This document shows positions 13,272 to 24,911 of a DNA stretch of 64,000 bases, in pieces (position 1 is the first letter of the stretch; each line of letters starts with the position of its first letter). The notes beneath the pieces are model-generated. The model searched no databases and was not told where the DNA came from. It was given only the letters and a program-made list of their open reading frames with translations. The translations under genes were made by a program, and so were the position numbers. The DNA comes from Zygnema cylindricum (Eukaryota > Streptophyta > Zygnematophyceae > Zygnematales > Zygnemataceae). The stretch is taken from contig JBBHKE010000953.1 in the NCBI GenBank assembly GCA_037447655.1, forward strand, positions 217,001 to 281,000, read 5' to 3'.

Positions 13272-16200
13272 ATGCGAAAAAAGGTTTTGGGGGATAGTGA
13301 GTGGACGGTTGGGGCATCCATCAAGGCTTGGAATTCCTTTAGGGTTTGGAGGAAGCAGATTCACCAGAAAAGAGGATCCACTTTAACGGAAGAAACAAAA
13401 GAAAGAGAGGTGGTGGACAAAGGAAAGGAGAAGGAGGCGACCACACTTATAGCAACAGGTTCGGCATTCATGTCACCTTTTCCGAGGAACGAGGAGAATG
13501 ATACAGAAACTTGGGACTTCAACAATATGGCGGCAAAGCACTTCATCCTACGCCATCTCACTCAAGGACTTGCATGTCCTCATTTGCAGGTAGTAAGGGC
13601 ATCCGATCTTTGGATGGCTCTCATAGAGATGTACCGAAGTGGTACGATTCAGCAACAACAGTTGGCTGATCAGAAAGTTAAGGAGTATGTATACAAAGGG
13701 GGAAATATGTTGGATTTTTGCAATGAGCTTGCTACACTCTTCATGGAGCTAGAGAGTGCAAGAAAAAATTTTAGTGAAAAAGAATAGGTTAACTGTTTAC
13801 TGATGAAGTTACCCGATGAGTTCGAGAACATAGTCAACCGTGTGCAAGACTTGCCGGACTCAAGGTGGATATGGAACTCAGTGGTTGGGATGATTCTCGT
13901 TCGAGAGAATACGATTGAGATTCGAAGGGGAGGAAAGAGTGGCCAAGCCTTGGCAACTGCGACCGATTGGAGGAACAAGACTCTTGGAAACCAGTCGAAA
14001 ACTATGGGGGGAGGGAGCAGAAAAATCAGACCGACGAGTTCGTACCAAGGGCTCCCAAAGGTATATGTCATTTTTGTAAGAAACCTGAGCACTATATGGA
14101 AGAGTGCACTAAGCTAACCGAGCTTCGGTAAAGGGAGGGGCAGACCGGTGGTACCCTGACAGGAAAGAAAATGGCCCTTGTGACACAGGTACATGAGGCG
14201 GAATCCGAGGACAAGGACGATGAGCTCCTTTTAGATGAGGAGTTGGAGGCGAAAAACGAGGTCGAAATACCACGAAGGCAGAAATGTGCTTACTGTGGAT
14301 TGAAAGGTGAAGCAGGCTGGATTGTAGATTCAGGTGCCTCCATACACATGTGTAAGGATACGCACCTGTTCACTAAGATAAGAAATATTCCCACTGTAGA
14401 GATAGAGTACGGGAATGAAGGATAGTCACCATTACTCTTGTAGGATCGGTAGATTTCAAAGTGTTAGTAGAATGAAAGACATCCATAGTAATATTCTCCG
14501 ATGTATTGTTTATTCCAGAGCTGAACAAAAACCTCATCTCTACATCCGTATTAGATGATAACGGTTTTTTTACTAGCACTAGAGAAAGAGTCTTTACTGC
14601 TATTTTTGAGGAGGATGTCTATTTCATTGCTGAGAAAAGTAGCCATGGGATGTTTCGGCTGGTTTTAAGTAATGAAAAGAAGAAACTTTATTATGCTGGT
14701 GTTCATGATATTATGATGTGGCATAAGAGGCTTGGGCATGTGAATCTAGACAAGTTAAGAGAGATGAAAAAGATAGAAGTGGTGGAAGGGATTAAGTTCC
14801 GCGAGAGTGATAATATGAGTGATTGTAGTTGATGTGCTCAAGGTAAAACACACAGATTACCCTTTCCTAAAACAGCCACCTATAAGGGAGAAAAAATTCT
14901 AGATCTAGTACACACAGATATTTGGGGACCAGCTAAAGTGCCCTTACCGAGGGGGGGAGAGATTTATGATGACTATCACTGATGATTGGTCTCGGTATTC
15001 CCAAGTGTATTTTTTGAAAAACAAGTCCGAAGCTAAGGATTGTTTTAGACAATATAAAGCATAGAGCGAAAAACTCCATGAAACTCCAATCAAGAGAATA
15101 AGGAGTGACAATGGTGGAGAGTATACTTCTAACCAGTTTGAGGATTTTTTGAGGGAAGATAGGGTCCAACACCAAAAGACAGTTCCACAAAACCCGTAAC
15201 AGAATGGGGTAGCTGAAAGGTTAAATAGAACACTAAGTGATAGTATTAGAAGTATGTTGTCAGATAAAAAGCTAGCAAAAAGGTTTTGGGCAGAAGCAAT
15301 AAACTGTGCTAATTACCTCAAAAATAGAGTTCTTACTTCAGCTATAAAAGATCAAACACCTAATGAGAGATGGACAGGCCGAAAACCAGACATATCTCAC
15401 TTAAAGGTTTTCGGCATCCAAGTATTCAGTCTAGATACAGATCGGTCTAATTAAAAGCTAGATCCTAAAGGAAAACCAGGATACTTATTAGGATATGATG
15501 AGGATGTTAAAGGATATAGAGTTCATGATCTAAAAAGGGAAGATATAATCTTAGTAAAGCATCTAGTAGTTATGGATGAAGGAAAGTCTGTGGATCCCTT
15601 CAAATATACAAAGTCAGTAAAAATCAGATTTGAGTCAGAAAATTCCGATGACTTAAAGCTTTCTAACTATCCAGGTTTTAGAGAAGATGACCTTCTTGCA
15701 GATACAAATCAAACCGAAAAAGACTCGACTGTGGAAACTCCAGTGACAACTCTACCCGAAGCAGAAGACCTGGTGAAAATTGATTCGGAATCAAGGGATA
15801 GGGGAGAAACCGAGTTTGTTCGAAAGAATCCAAAAGAACCATTTATTCCAACCTCAGATTTTGAGGTGGGAAAGAGAAGTAGCAAAAGACTACAAGAAAA
15901 ACAGGTTAATAACAAGGTAACTAAACTATCTCATCAAGATGAACCTCAAACTTATGGAGAGGCGATGACTTGTCCAGAAAGAAACCGGTGGAAGATTGCC
16001 ATCAATGAGGAGATGGCCTCAATTATGGCAGCCGATACTTGGGAGCTGGTGGATTGTCCACCTAACCGAAAACCAATCGGTTGTAAGTGGGTTTTCAAAT
16101 TATAACTGAACCAAGATAACACAATCGAGCGCTACAAGGCCCGATTAGTGGCAAATGGATTTACATAAAAAAGGGAATTGACTACGAGGAAACTTTTGCC

Positions 16201-17053
16201 CCGGTGGTCAGGTTTCCCTCAGTCCGCATACTTCTCAGCCTGGCAGCAGCGCAAGACATGGAAGTGCACCAGATGGACATCAAGACAACCTTTTTGCATG
16301 GATAATTGGAAGAGGAGATCTTCATGCGACAACCCGAAGAGTTTGTGGAAGAAGGAGAGGAGAGTAAGGTATGCCGGCTGATTAAATCTCTTTATGGTTT
16401 GAAACAGGCGCCTCGACAGTGGAATAAGAAGCTTGATGAGTTTCTTACCGGTCTGGGATTTATCCGAATCAGCTCAGATCACTCAATCTATGTTTTCAAA
16501 GATAAGGAAGGTTTTATATTTATTGCAATTTATGTTGATGATTTGCTTCTCTTTAGTAAATCAATGGAAAAAATTAATAAAATGAAAACCGATCTTAAGG
16601 GGAGATTTGAAATGAAGGATATGGGGGAAGCAAAATATATTTTGGGAATTCAAGTGGAGAGAGACCGAAAAAGAAAAATTATAAGATTGACTCAAAAAAA
16701 AACAACAAGGAACAATGCTTGAAAAATTTCAAATGGATAAAGCTAATAGTTGTACAACTCCAATGGAGTTGAAGAAGGGAAGTGAGAGGAGTGAGGAAGA
16801 AGGAGTCATAGTCTTAGACGAGGAATTATCCCTTGAAGAACAGAAGTTCATGCAGACTATTCCTTACAGGCAAGTAGTGGGAAGTCTAATCTATTTTATG
16901 AATTGTACCCGGCCGGATTTAGCTGCAGCTGTAGGAGTGCTAAGTAGAAGTCTAAAAGCTCCCACTAAGAGGGATTGGGAGGCAGCTAAGAGAGTCTTTA
17001 GATATTTGATACGAACTAGGGATCTATGGTTGCATTTGGGTGGGGAGAATACT

Positions 17054-17139
<86 letters not shown>

Positions 17140-17570
17140 ATATATATAATACATATATATATGTATTATATGTGGGTGATAGGGCTTGCAGTTGGAGTAG
17201 CAAACAACAAAAAGTTATTTCTCAGTCCACCATGGAGGCTGAGTATATGGCTTCTTGCTCTGCTGTAAAAGAATTGATGTGGGTCAAGTCTTTGCTTGGT
17301 GAGCTTGGTCACCTTAAGAGTGGTGTGCGTAATTTTTTTTGTGATATTCAGGCAGCAATCGCTATTTCAGCCAATCTTAAACATCATTTTAAAGCTAAAT
17401 ACATGGACATTAGACTCAGCTTTGTTAGAGAGAAAGTAGAAAACAAAATAATGAGTGTAGAGTACCGACCAAATAGTGAGATGGTAGCAGATATGATGAC
17501 CAAACCTGTGCCTTCCCCTAAGCTAATTTCCTGCAGGGTAAAGTGTGGTCTGAAATTAAAGATTAACTAG
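13272..17570 (+). pseudogene. Copia gag-pol, broken reading frame
   Basis: The recognisable polyprotein runs gag, protease, integrase, RT, RNase H. In-frame stops interrupt it, for example near 13785 after gag, near 14830 inside the integrase HHCC region, near 15061 and 15197 in the integrase core and near 16103 in RT. Frameshifts occur before the zinc knuckle and within RT. The RT catalytic YVDDLL and the RNase H segment ending in DMMTKPVP are intact locally. A (TA)n run at about 17056-17160 sits inside RNase H and replaces part of it. No functional product is expected. Confidence 0.92.
17056..17160. repeat. (TA)n microsatellite inside copia RNase H
   Basis: About 100 bases of TA repeats lie between the frame encoding WLHLGGENTD and the frame encoding RACSWSSKQQK. 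The RNase H residues usually found between those motifs are missing or replaced. Confidence 0.92.
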
Positions 17571-17583
17571 AAAATAAGGGGAG

Positions 17584-18639
17584 TGTAGAAATTAATGGTC
17601 TTTTAAAGTATTTTCTAGGTCTGAATAGAAATAAGAAAAAAGCCGAAGCAGTCTACCTCTAACTTCTCTCTCCAACTCTCAAACTTGTCGCAATCACTGA
17701 GAAATTGGAGAGGGAGCTAGAGCCATGGCTACCTAGGCTATCCAGAGGTTTACGGGAAAACATATTTTAGTTAGGGGTTTTATTTACTAAAAGATATGTG
17801 CCGGCCACAGGATTTGATCCTGTTACTTACCGGCCGGCAGACAGCCGGTAGCCGTTAGCCTTAGCCGTTAAGTCTAGAAGTAGTGTTACGTACTATAGGG
17901 TTTGATAATTATTTAAACATTTAAACGTAGGATAGTTCATTTAACTGTAACTGTTTACGGGAGACATATATCTAGTAAATGTAAAAGTACGGATTCCGGT
18001 ACGGATACGAAACCAATACCGCGCATTTATTTTTTTAGTGAAACGAATACCGCGCATGTATTTATTACGTCTACGATTAAATGTGAATTTAATCGGACTG
18101 CCGGAATTAACGCCGAGATCGCGGAAGAGGATTTCGGCGGTTTGTGGTCATCGCCACATCGGATGACACGTGGCGGAATGACATTGGATCGCGGCATCTC
18201 CGAAGATTAAGGGAGCGAATCCGGACATACCACGTGTCGACATTAAGGCCATGTCGTACAGTGTCCGTACAGTAAGTACACCGGCAGCTGTACTTTTGTG
18301 TACGGAACTGAAATCTGATTGGCTCCGTACATCAGTAGATAGAGTCTGTGAGAGAGATAGGACTTAGAAAAATTAGAAGATAGGACCCTCTCTCCCAGAG
18401 AGCTTTTGTACAAAAGGTCAACTTTGACCCTCCATAACTTACTGCTCAGGGGAGCAAATTCAGAGATTCTTTTTGCTATCGACTCAGGGGAGTCTTGCCT
18501 TTACAGGGGTGAAGTTGGTCAGAGTTATTTTCTGCCAGGGTGGCAGTTATTTTTGCTGAAACACAAAGGGGTCAGGGTTATCCTAGAGGCTTCTTAGAAG
18601 CTGTCCACTCTGAGGACTTATGGAGGTCTCAGAGTTTCA
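17584..18639 (+). repeat. 3' LTR of copia element
   Basis: This is the counterpart of 12099-13189, lacking the 34-bp duplication. It ends in CA before CACGCAAGCACGCACGCG, which matches the microsatellite at the left flank. Confidence 0.93.
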
Positions 18640-18659
18640 CACGCAAGCACGCACGCGAA

Positions 18660-19310
18660 AAAAAAAACAAAAAAAAAAAAAACGACAATTCCTTTGCCGC
18701 CCCCCTCCCCCTCCCCCCCCCCCTTTCATTACCATTGTCTTATCCCCCCTCCCCTGAGCAGCGACTCCTCCCCATTTCGTCCCCAAAGCATACGCTTTCC
18801 ACATCCCCCCCCTCTCCACCCCCCCCCCCCCCCCCCCCCACCCCCCCCGCTTTTCGACATCGATTCTCTCCTCCTCTCCCCTCCAACAAAAAATAGATAC
18901 TTACACACTCTTCCTCCCACCTCTCCCTCCAGCCCTCCTCCTTTTTCCTTTCTAAAATCAACACTTTACCTCTTCCCCCCCATTTTTTTGATCTCCTCCG
19001 CCATTCCCCCTTTACCAAAACTCGACATGTTTACCCTCCTCCCCCCCCCCCCCCCCCCCACCCCCCCCCAATTTTTTTTTCGGAATCAACTTCTTTCCCT
19101 TTCCCCCTTTTTTTCTTCCCTTTCCTACAACCCCTTTTTTTTGGTCCCTTCTTCCATATCCCCCCTTTCTCTCCGTGGCATCTTTTCTCCCACCCTCCCC
19201 ATGGTTCCGTCCCACTACCATTTCCACCATCTATTTCCCATGGTTTCCTTTCCTACTTCCCATTTCCCCTTTCCTTTTCCTCTATTAATTCCCATGCCTC
19301 TCCCTCTCAT
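18660..19310. repeat. Poly-A then C/T-rich low-complexity tract
   Basis: A-rich bases at 18658-18682 are followed by about 620 bp of almost pure pyrimidine with long C runs (for example 18818-18848 and 19040-19070). It ends at the start of the R2-like element's first frame and may be that element's 5' UTR. The proline-rich and glycine-rich open frames here are compositional artefacts. Confidence 0.85.
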
Positions 19311-19313
19311 TCA

Positions 19314-22312
19314 ATGACCATGTCCGGCCACGCATCCTTGCCCCTTCCCCCTCGTTCACCTCCTCCACCTAAACCTCGCACACAAGCCTCAACACGGATA
19401 GAATGTAGTGGGTGTCATAACCATTTCGCGGCCAGTGCCGGTATTGCCCGGCATACAAAGAGTTGTCAACAATACTTTGCCTTGGGCGGCCCTTCCTCTA
19501 TTTCCCTTTTTTCCACTACACTCCCGTCCGAAACTACGAGCGAAGATTGGGCATTTGTACGTGATTTAGACGTGCTCGGAGCTTATGATTTAGGGCCCCC
19601 CATTCCACGATTATACATGCGGATTCCCATGGCTGTTCGGATTATCATACAAGACGCCCTACACCTCCCTTTGTCCCTTATTTATTCGGATCCCACGGAT
19701 GTTGGAACTTGGCACCTCCTTTTCATATTTTCTCTTTGGGTTCTTGTCTTACCTGGTCGTGGCGGTTGTCATGCCGAGTCATGCCGAGCACGAGGATCGA
19801 GTTGCGAGTGCTTTCTTCACACCACGTTGTAGATTTCGGACTTCAGATGTGTCATCCTCTTATCTTCGTGCGGTTCATTTGGGCCGAGATGGTGAGCTCT
19901 CTTGAGCGGTTCAGGCCCTCCAGCCAATTAATCCGGCTCCTCGGTCTGGTGCGACTGTCGAGTTTCTCCGGGCTCTTTATCCACCTGGTCCTACCCATCA
20001 CTCCCCCTCTATTCACACCTTCGAGCCGACATCGACAGAGTGTTTTCTCTTGGATAGAGACTCTTTCATTAAAGCCCTTACGACTTCTCCACATCTTTTA
20101 GTAGGGGGTCCTTCGGGCACTGTTTATGAGTTAATTCGCGACGCTTTGCCTCTAGAATTTGGTGCTCGGTGTTTTTATATGTTATTGCGAGTTTGTTCCC
20201 TTATTCCGGCTAGCAATAATCTCGTATTTGTGAACTCCTCACGACCTCCCGCCTCGTAGCTGTTACCAAACCCAATGGGGGAATCTGTCTTATTGCAATG
20301 GGTGAGGTATTTTACCGACTAGTGGCCCGCGCCCTGTGCATCCAGCTCCAGCCTGCTTTCCATGATTATATTTCTCCTCATCAGTTGAGAGTGGCAACTA
20401 GTGGGGGTTGTGAGGCCGTGGTCCACAGGATCCGGGCTTTGTTAAATGCCCATCCGGATTGCTTAGTCCTTTTAGTGGATGTTTCTAATGCTTTCAATAT
20501 AGTGGATCGGAATGCCATTTTTTTCAGAGCTTATGGCTACACTCTCCCCGATTGTCTAGATATTTCCCTTTGTGACAGCCTTTTATTCTCTGAGCAGTAG
20601 CCTCTCTTTCTCCACTGATGATGATTTGGTCCCACTTTCCTCTACGACTGGCACGCGTCAAGGTGATCCTCTTGTTGGCTCTTTGTTTGCACTAGCCCAT
20701 TACCGCACCCTCCGACCTTCCGCGGTTGCTTACCCTTCTTGCCTCTTCCCTTCAGTTGCGGACGACACTGACATTATTAGTCTTGCAGACCAAGTTATAC
20801 CGGCCTATGAATTTTTCGAGGCTCATTTGGCCGTACTCAATCTTTCGGTCCAGCTCTCTAAGTGTGTTGTTTGGTCCCCTCGTTCTATTCCTCCTCCTTT
20901 CACTCCCCCTCGTGCTTTTCAGACTCCTCTTCCTTTCGAAGGCATTCGTGTGTTAGGTTGCCCGCTCGTTTCCGATCCATAAGTCACCAAATTTATTGAT
21001 TCCGCGCTTTAGACAGATTTGTCCCACGTGGACGACCTTCCTCACCTTTTTGTTCCCCAGGTGGCTTTTGCTCTTCTGACACGGTGTTTCCCCCACCGGC
21101 CCTCCTACCTTACTCGCACTTCTGCTCCCACCCCATCTTTTGTGTCCTCACTTTCCGCATTTGATGATCGTCCATTGGATGTCCTTCACACTTTGTTGGG
21201 CCCTGGGGCTTTTGATCGAGAGTCTGTGCCTGTAGCCCGCATCCAGCATCGAGTCCTCTCTTCCTGTCTCTCTTGGCGGTTTGGGTTAACTCTTGACCGC
21301 GCGTGTTGCTCTAGCCGCCTATTTCGGAATCCTTGCCTTGTTGCTTCCACTATTGTCTCTTGTTTTCTGGACGGGGACACTCTTATTTTTGCAGCCGTTA
21401 TTTCTCGTGTTTCGGATGGTGAGCTCGCCTTCAGCGGTTCGCTTTGGATGCATCGCGTTCTCTTAATCCGCCTGCTATCGAGGACATGTCGTTTTTTTCT
21501 ACTCTTGTTACGAAATCAGTTGCACATGTTCAGGAATCCATTTCTGATCGCGTTGTCGCCGCTTTTAAATCTGAGCTTCTCGAGGCGCTTCCTTCCGATT
21601 CTTCGCTTGCACGCTTTCTCTCTTGTGGCGGAGCTCTAGAGCTTGGCTATTGGCTGTCCCTATCTTATCTACCCTATTTTTCACCCCGGCCCTGTTCCCC
21701 ACGACCCTCAAGTTCTGGCTTGGCCTCCCTCACCCACCTTTGCTTGGCTCTCTTGTTTGCTCATGTGGCCATGTTCTCGAGCCCTACGGGGCCCATTTGC
21801 TTCGTTGCTCCCACGGGGGCGAATTGATGCAGGTGCACGACACGATTCGAAACACCATCGCTATTATTGCTTTTGAGAGGGAATTTTATGTTCGTCGAGA
21901 GGTCTCTCACATTTTTCCTTCTCGTCGGATTGATTTTATATTACTTGATGGTGTGGGTTGTACATTTGGTGACATTGTTTTGGCGAACCCTACCTCAAAT
22001 ACAATTGTCAACCAAGCGACTCGGCATGTGGGAGTGGCCGCCCGTGACGCGGCCAAGGGGAAGGAGCGTGATTATGCCCGCCGTGACGCTATGGATGGCT
22101 TCATTCCGATGGCGGTCGAAATATTTGGTTGTTTGGGTGTGGCTTTGGACGAGTTCTTCCGTGCTTGTGGTCGGCGCTCGTTTGAGCGGCGAGGACCTGG
22201 GAGCCCTTCTGTTTCAGTACTTACTTCTTTTTATCGGCAACGTTTTTTTGTGGCCCTACAACGGGTGCAGGCTTCTACCTTACTTCGATCGTCTATTGCT
22301 GTTATGGATTGA
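19314..22312 (+). pseudogene. R2-like element ORF, fragmented
   Basis: Locally open segments at 19314-19832, 20298-20600, 20572-20982, 21019-21639 and 21623-22312 together cover one polyprotein. At least three frame changes or stops separate the zinc finger, RT and endonuclease parts. The last segment aligns closely with the uninterrupted 439-codon frame at 52616-53935, which shows the original frame there. Confidence 0.8.
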
Positions 22313-22630
22313 GGACGTGTTCCGGAACTCCCTTCTAGTGCTCCTCTGGGATTCGGGGTCTTACGTGGTTGCTTTCCGTAGATTTTTAGTTATGTTGGGG
22401 GTTTTTTATATTTTTTTTGATACATGTTGGATTTTTCCTTTGAACTTTTGTTTGTTGGGTTTTGCTTTTTTGGGTGTTTACGATTTCCCTGCCATCTTTT
22501 CGTCATTCCATTGTTTTTGCCTTGATTTTCCTTTTTGTTTATTCCCCCGTCATGAGGTTTTTCAGTTTTAGCAATGCTTCTTCTTTTTGTTCTCATGGAC
22601 TCATATGGTTTACCATCGCGCTTTTTAATA
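19314..22630 (+). mobile_element. Degenerate R2-like non-LTR retrotransposon (zinc finger, RT, restriction-like endonuclease)
   Basis: Domains appear in order across several frames. A CX2C-Hx4C zinc finger lies near 19400-19470 (CSGCHNHF, ARHTKSC). The non-LTR RT lies at about 20298-20982 with VDVSNAFN, GTRQGDPL and VADD in place of YADD/FADD. A linker follows at 21019-21640. The C-terminal unit at 21623-22312 has a CxCx9Hx3C knuckle (CSCG, HLLRC) and then RRID...GDIVL...KERDY, the PD-(D/E)XK-type motif of R2-class endonucleases. Frameshifts between segments inactivate it. The 3' end carries GGTTTACCATCGCGCTTTTT, AATAAAGTCGGCCCC and a T tract. Family assignment rests on motifs only. Confidence 0.8.
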
Positions 22631-22638
22631 AAGTCGGC

Positions 22639-22675
<37 letters not shown>

Positions 22676-22702
22676 TTTTTTTTTTTTTTTTTTTTTTTTT
22701 TT
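22630..22702. repeat. Poly-T tract after R2-like element
   Basis: About 70 bases of nearly pure T with one G. It lies on the coding strand at the element's 3' end, where an A tail would be expected. Confidence 0.9.
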
Positions 22703-22782
22703 GTCTAAACAGTTATGATGGATTATATTCTCTTGCTTTCTTTTGGCAACTCTGTCTGTTGGGCTGCGGTTTACGAGGCTTG

Positions 22783-23000
22783 AGGAGCGTGACTATGCGA
22801 GGCGAATTGCTGTGGATTAGCTTATCTTGACGGTCATCAAAATATTAGGTTGATAGGACGTACTTTCTGACGAGTACCTCCGTACTTTTTGATAGAGCTT
22901 CTTTGCAAGGCAGGGTCCCAAGAGGCCATTTGTACCTTTTGTACTCATTTGTACCCGGGGCATGTTCGGCAATGTTTATTTGTGGCTTTACATCCATCAT
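22783..23000 (+). mobile_element. Decayed fragment of a second R2-like copy
   Basis: GAGCGTGACTATGCGAGGCG and following bases align with the endonuclease C-terminal part at 22062-22270 (KERDYARRD, then the DEF and CAGGACC-like regions). The frame is not preserved. Confidence 0.65.
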
Positions 23001-23044
23001 CTTCCTATGTGTTATCAGGGTGACGGATGGCTGAGATGTTCCAG

Positions 23045-23140
23045 TCCTGCCCCATCTACCAATCATGGGCAATTCGTCGTGAGACTTTGGTAAAAAAATT
23101 GGGCTGTGATGTTTCAATACTGTTATTTGCAGGGTTTTAG
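23045..23140 (+). CDS. Candidate terminal exon of the ARP8-like gene
   Basis: After a TTCCAG acceptor, the phase-0 frame encodes 31 residues starting SCPIYQSWAIRRETL and ending at TAG 23138-23140. The pattern around SW-AIRRE resembles the actin/ARP C-terminal region, where a conserved Trp is followed by a basic stretch. Phase fits exon 11, which ends at 9612. The link spans about 13.4 kb of transposons and is not proven. It could be chance. Confidence 0.35.
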   Translation, partial: SCPIYQSWAIRRETLVKKLGCDVSILLFAGF

Positions 23141-24526
23141 TCACGTCTTCAGTTTGTCCTCTTTCCATTCCATTCGTTCCACTGCCATTCCTTTCCTATC
23201 CATTTATTCATCCGGCCACCACCTTTCCTTCGTGCTTTATTTATTACCCTTGTCCATTCCTTCCTTCCACCAGTTTCCATTCGTTCCTCCGTGCATTATC
23301 CACCGATCCACCCCTCCATTCCACTTCCTCCCCCCCTTTCCTTCCTTCCTTTCTTTCTCCCATTCCACCCCTCCACCTTCTCTGACTCCTCTCCCTCTCC
23401 TCCCCATGGGCCCTTTTACCTCACATCTTCTTCGACCTCTCTATCCTTGTTTGACTACAAAAGTGCTGTTGCATTATGAGGTTTTATTTTGTTTTTGCTG
23501 TTCATAGGCAATCAAACTGAATTATGTTTGTTTCATTCATGTTACTAGTTTCTTGCCCTTTGCACTTTATATCTCACCAATGGCTATTAGAGTCCAAAGT
23601 TAAATAGCGTCAAAAAAAAATTAGCGTTATTGATTCTAGTTTAGTGCCTGAGACGTGGCAGATTATGGTCCACGTACTTAAATCGCGTTATTAATTCTAT
23701 TTCAGGTTTTGGGGTCAAAATTTAGGGGCACCGAATTAGCGTTACATACTCTAATAGCGATTGGCGGTGTACTTCATTCCCTACATCCTCCCCCTCTCTT
23801 TCCCCCCCCCCCCCCCCCCCCCCCCCCCCTGAGTGTTTATTGGTTGCCTGACCTTTCCCCTAGATGTCTTATCCACAGAAATGCAGAGAACCATTCAAGC
23901 AACAGAATGCGTTTGTAAAGGCACGTTTTTTCCCATAAGAAGTTTGTTATCACTGTATAGGCAAGGACATTCATACGCCAGCACTTAGATCATTTATTAG
24001 TTAACCTTCCGGCATCAGAATGGCCTCAGTTTTCTCCTATACACAGCGAAAGGTGCACTTAGAGAAACACCACCCTAACAAACAAATGAGCCAAAAAACA
24101 TATTTTCAAGTGCGCAACACCGAAGGTCACATTTGAACCTTCCTTTTGGACCCTCAGGTCATTCGAAGAACCATATTTCAAACAGGCTACAACACGTCCA
24201 TAGTTGCAGTGTATTTTAAGAAACCAAAGGAAATACAAAATTTACGACAATGCATCACCGCAAAAGTCCCCAAAATCACAGAGAACACATCAGGTGCAAA
24301 AAATCAAACTGATCTGCAATGAGTAAACATTCATCTAAGTTACCATTATGTCAAAGATGAGAAAAGCAGTACGTCCTAAACTGGCCCATCAAACACACAA
24401 CCATCTCTTTATAACACCCCAACAGCATCCTCGGATATGATTGGATAGCCGCTGACAGTTTTCTTTACTTTTCCACCTCTTGATATACAGCCTACACTAC
24501 CTGGGCTCACTAACTAACTGGGCCCA
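23141..24526. other. Intergenic region with low-complexity tracts, a TIR element and probable BAG6-like 3' UTR
   Basis: A C/T-rich stretch lies at about 23150-23450, a TIR element at 23575-23769, and a poly-C run of about 30 at 23800-23829. I see no gene. The 3' UTR of the minus-strand BAG6-like gene probably lies within 23900-24530. Confidence 0.55.
23575..23769. mobile_element. Small TA-flanked TIR element (CACCGTGAATCG family), diverged copy
   Basis: The left end CACCAATGGCTATTAG and right end CTAATAGCGATTGGCGGTG are inverted. The interior includes GAGACGTGGCAGATTATGGT, as in the copy at 54576-54773. TA follows the right end. Length is about 195 bp. Confidence 0.8.
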
Positions 24527-24663
24527 TTAGGATGCTCCATCTGACTCCAGGTTCTGCGGCGAGAGCATTGTCCTAACTCCCTCGAAGTTTCCGGAACCGC
24601 TGACGTCAGAGTCTGTTGCGGTACGATTTGCCAGGTCATGCCAAAGTACACCCACATACGCCT
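24527..24663 (-). CDS. Possible terminal exon of the BAG6-like gene
   Basis: Downstream of the last confident exon (24912-25091) there is a minus-strand stretch with a GGCAG acceptor and open frames to stops near 24527 or a little lower. The frame with the more natural composition (acidic, containing VLWHDLAN) is out of phase with the phase-0 donor at 24912. Either a small exon is missed, or the other frame is used, or the gene ends elsewhere. Confidence 0.25.
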
Positions 24664-24911
24664 GCCATGCCCATCCATTAAAAAGGCTCCTCTACATCAT
24701 CACAATTGCACACTACAACACAAGGACATACAGACTACTACAGCATTCTGACCACGGCATTCTACCTGAGAACAGTTCATTCTGAAGAACAAATGACTTC
24801 AAATTTGAAGCGATTCCTTGACCGAGTGTCATGCCACTGAAAGCTGAAAAGGACACCGATTCAAACAAAAAAAGACAGTAGATATAAAAGTACATCACGA
24901 GCCAGGGTTAC

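Larger units (their letters stand above)
12099..18639 (+). mobile_element. Degenerate Ty1/copia LTR retrotransposon
   Basis: LTRs lie at 12099-13189 and 17584-18639 and start TGTAGAAATTAATGG. Between them domains run in copia order: gag with a CX2CX4HX4C knuckle (14066-14107), protease DSGA (14327-14338), integrase with GAG-pre-integrase and WGP/SDNGGEY motifs, RT with YVDD (16531-16542), and RNase H to about 17570. A purine-rich tract, AAATAAGGGGAG, sits immediately before the 3' LTR. Many stops and frameshifts show it is not autonomous. The 5' LTR carries a 34-bp internal duplication (12177-12210 and 12211-12244) absent from the 3' LTR, and the LTRs differ at several other sites, so insertion is not very recent. 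It sits within a CACG microsatellite, which obscures the 5-bp target duplication. Confidence 0.95.

Noticed and set aside
13134-16105. Antisense frames within the copia element
   Set aside because: Shadows of gag-pol.
18540-19317. Proline-rich frame of 207 codons and Gly-rich antisense frames
   Set aside because: Pure pyrimidine low-complexity sequence upstream of the R2-like element, with no domain.
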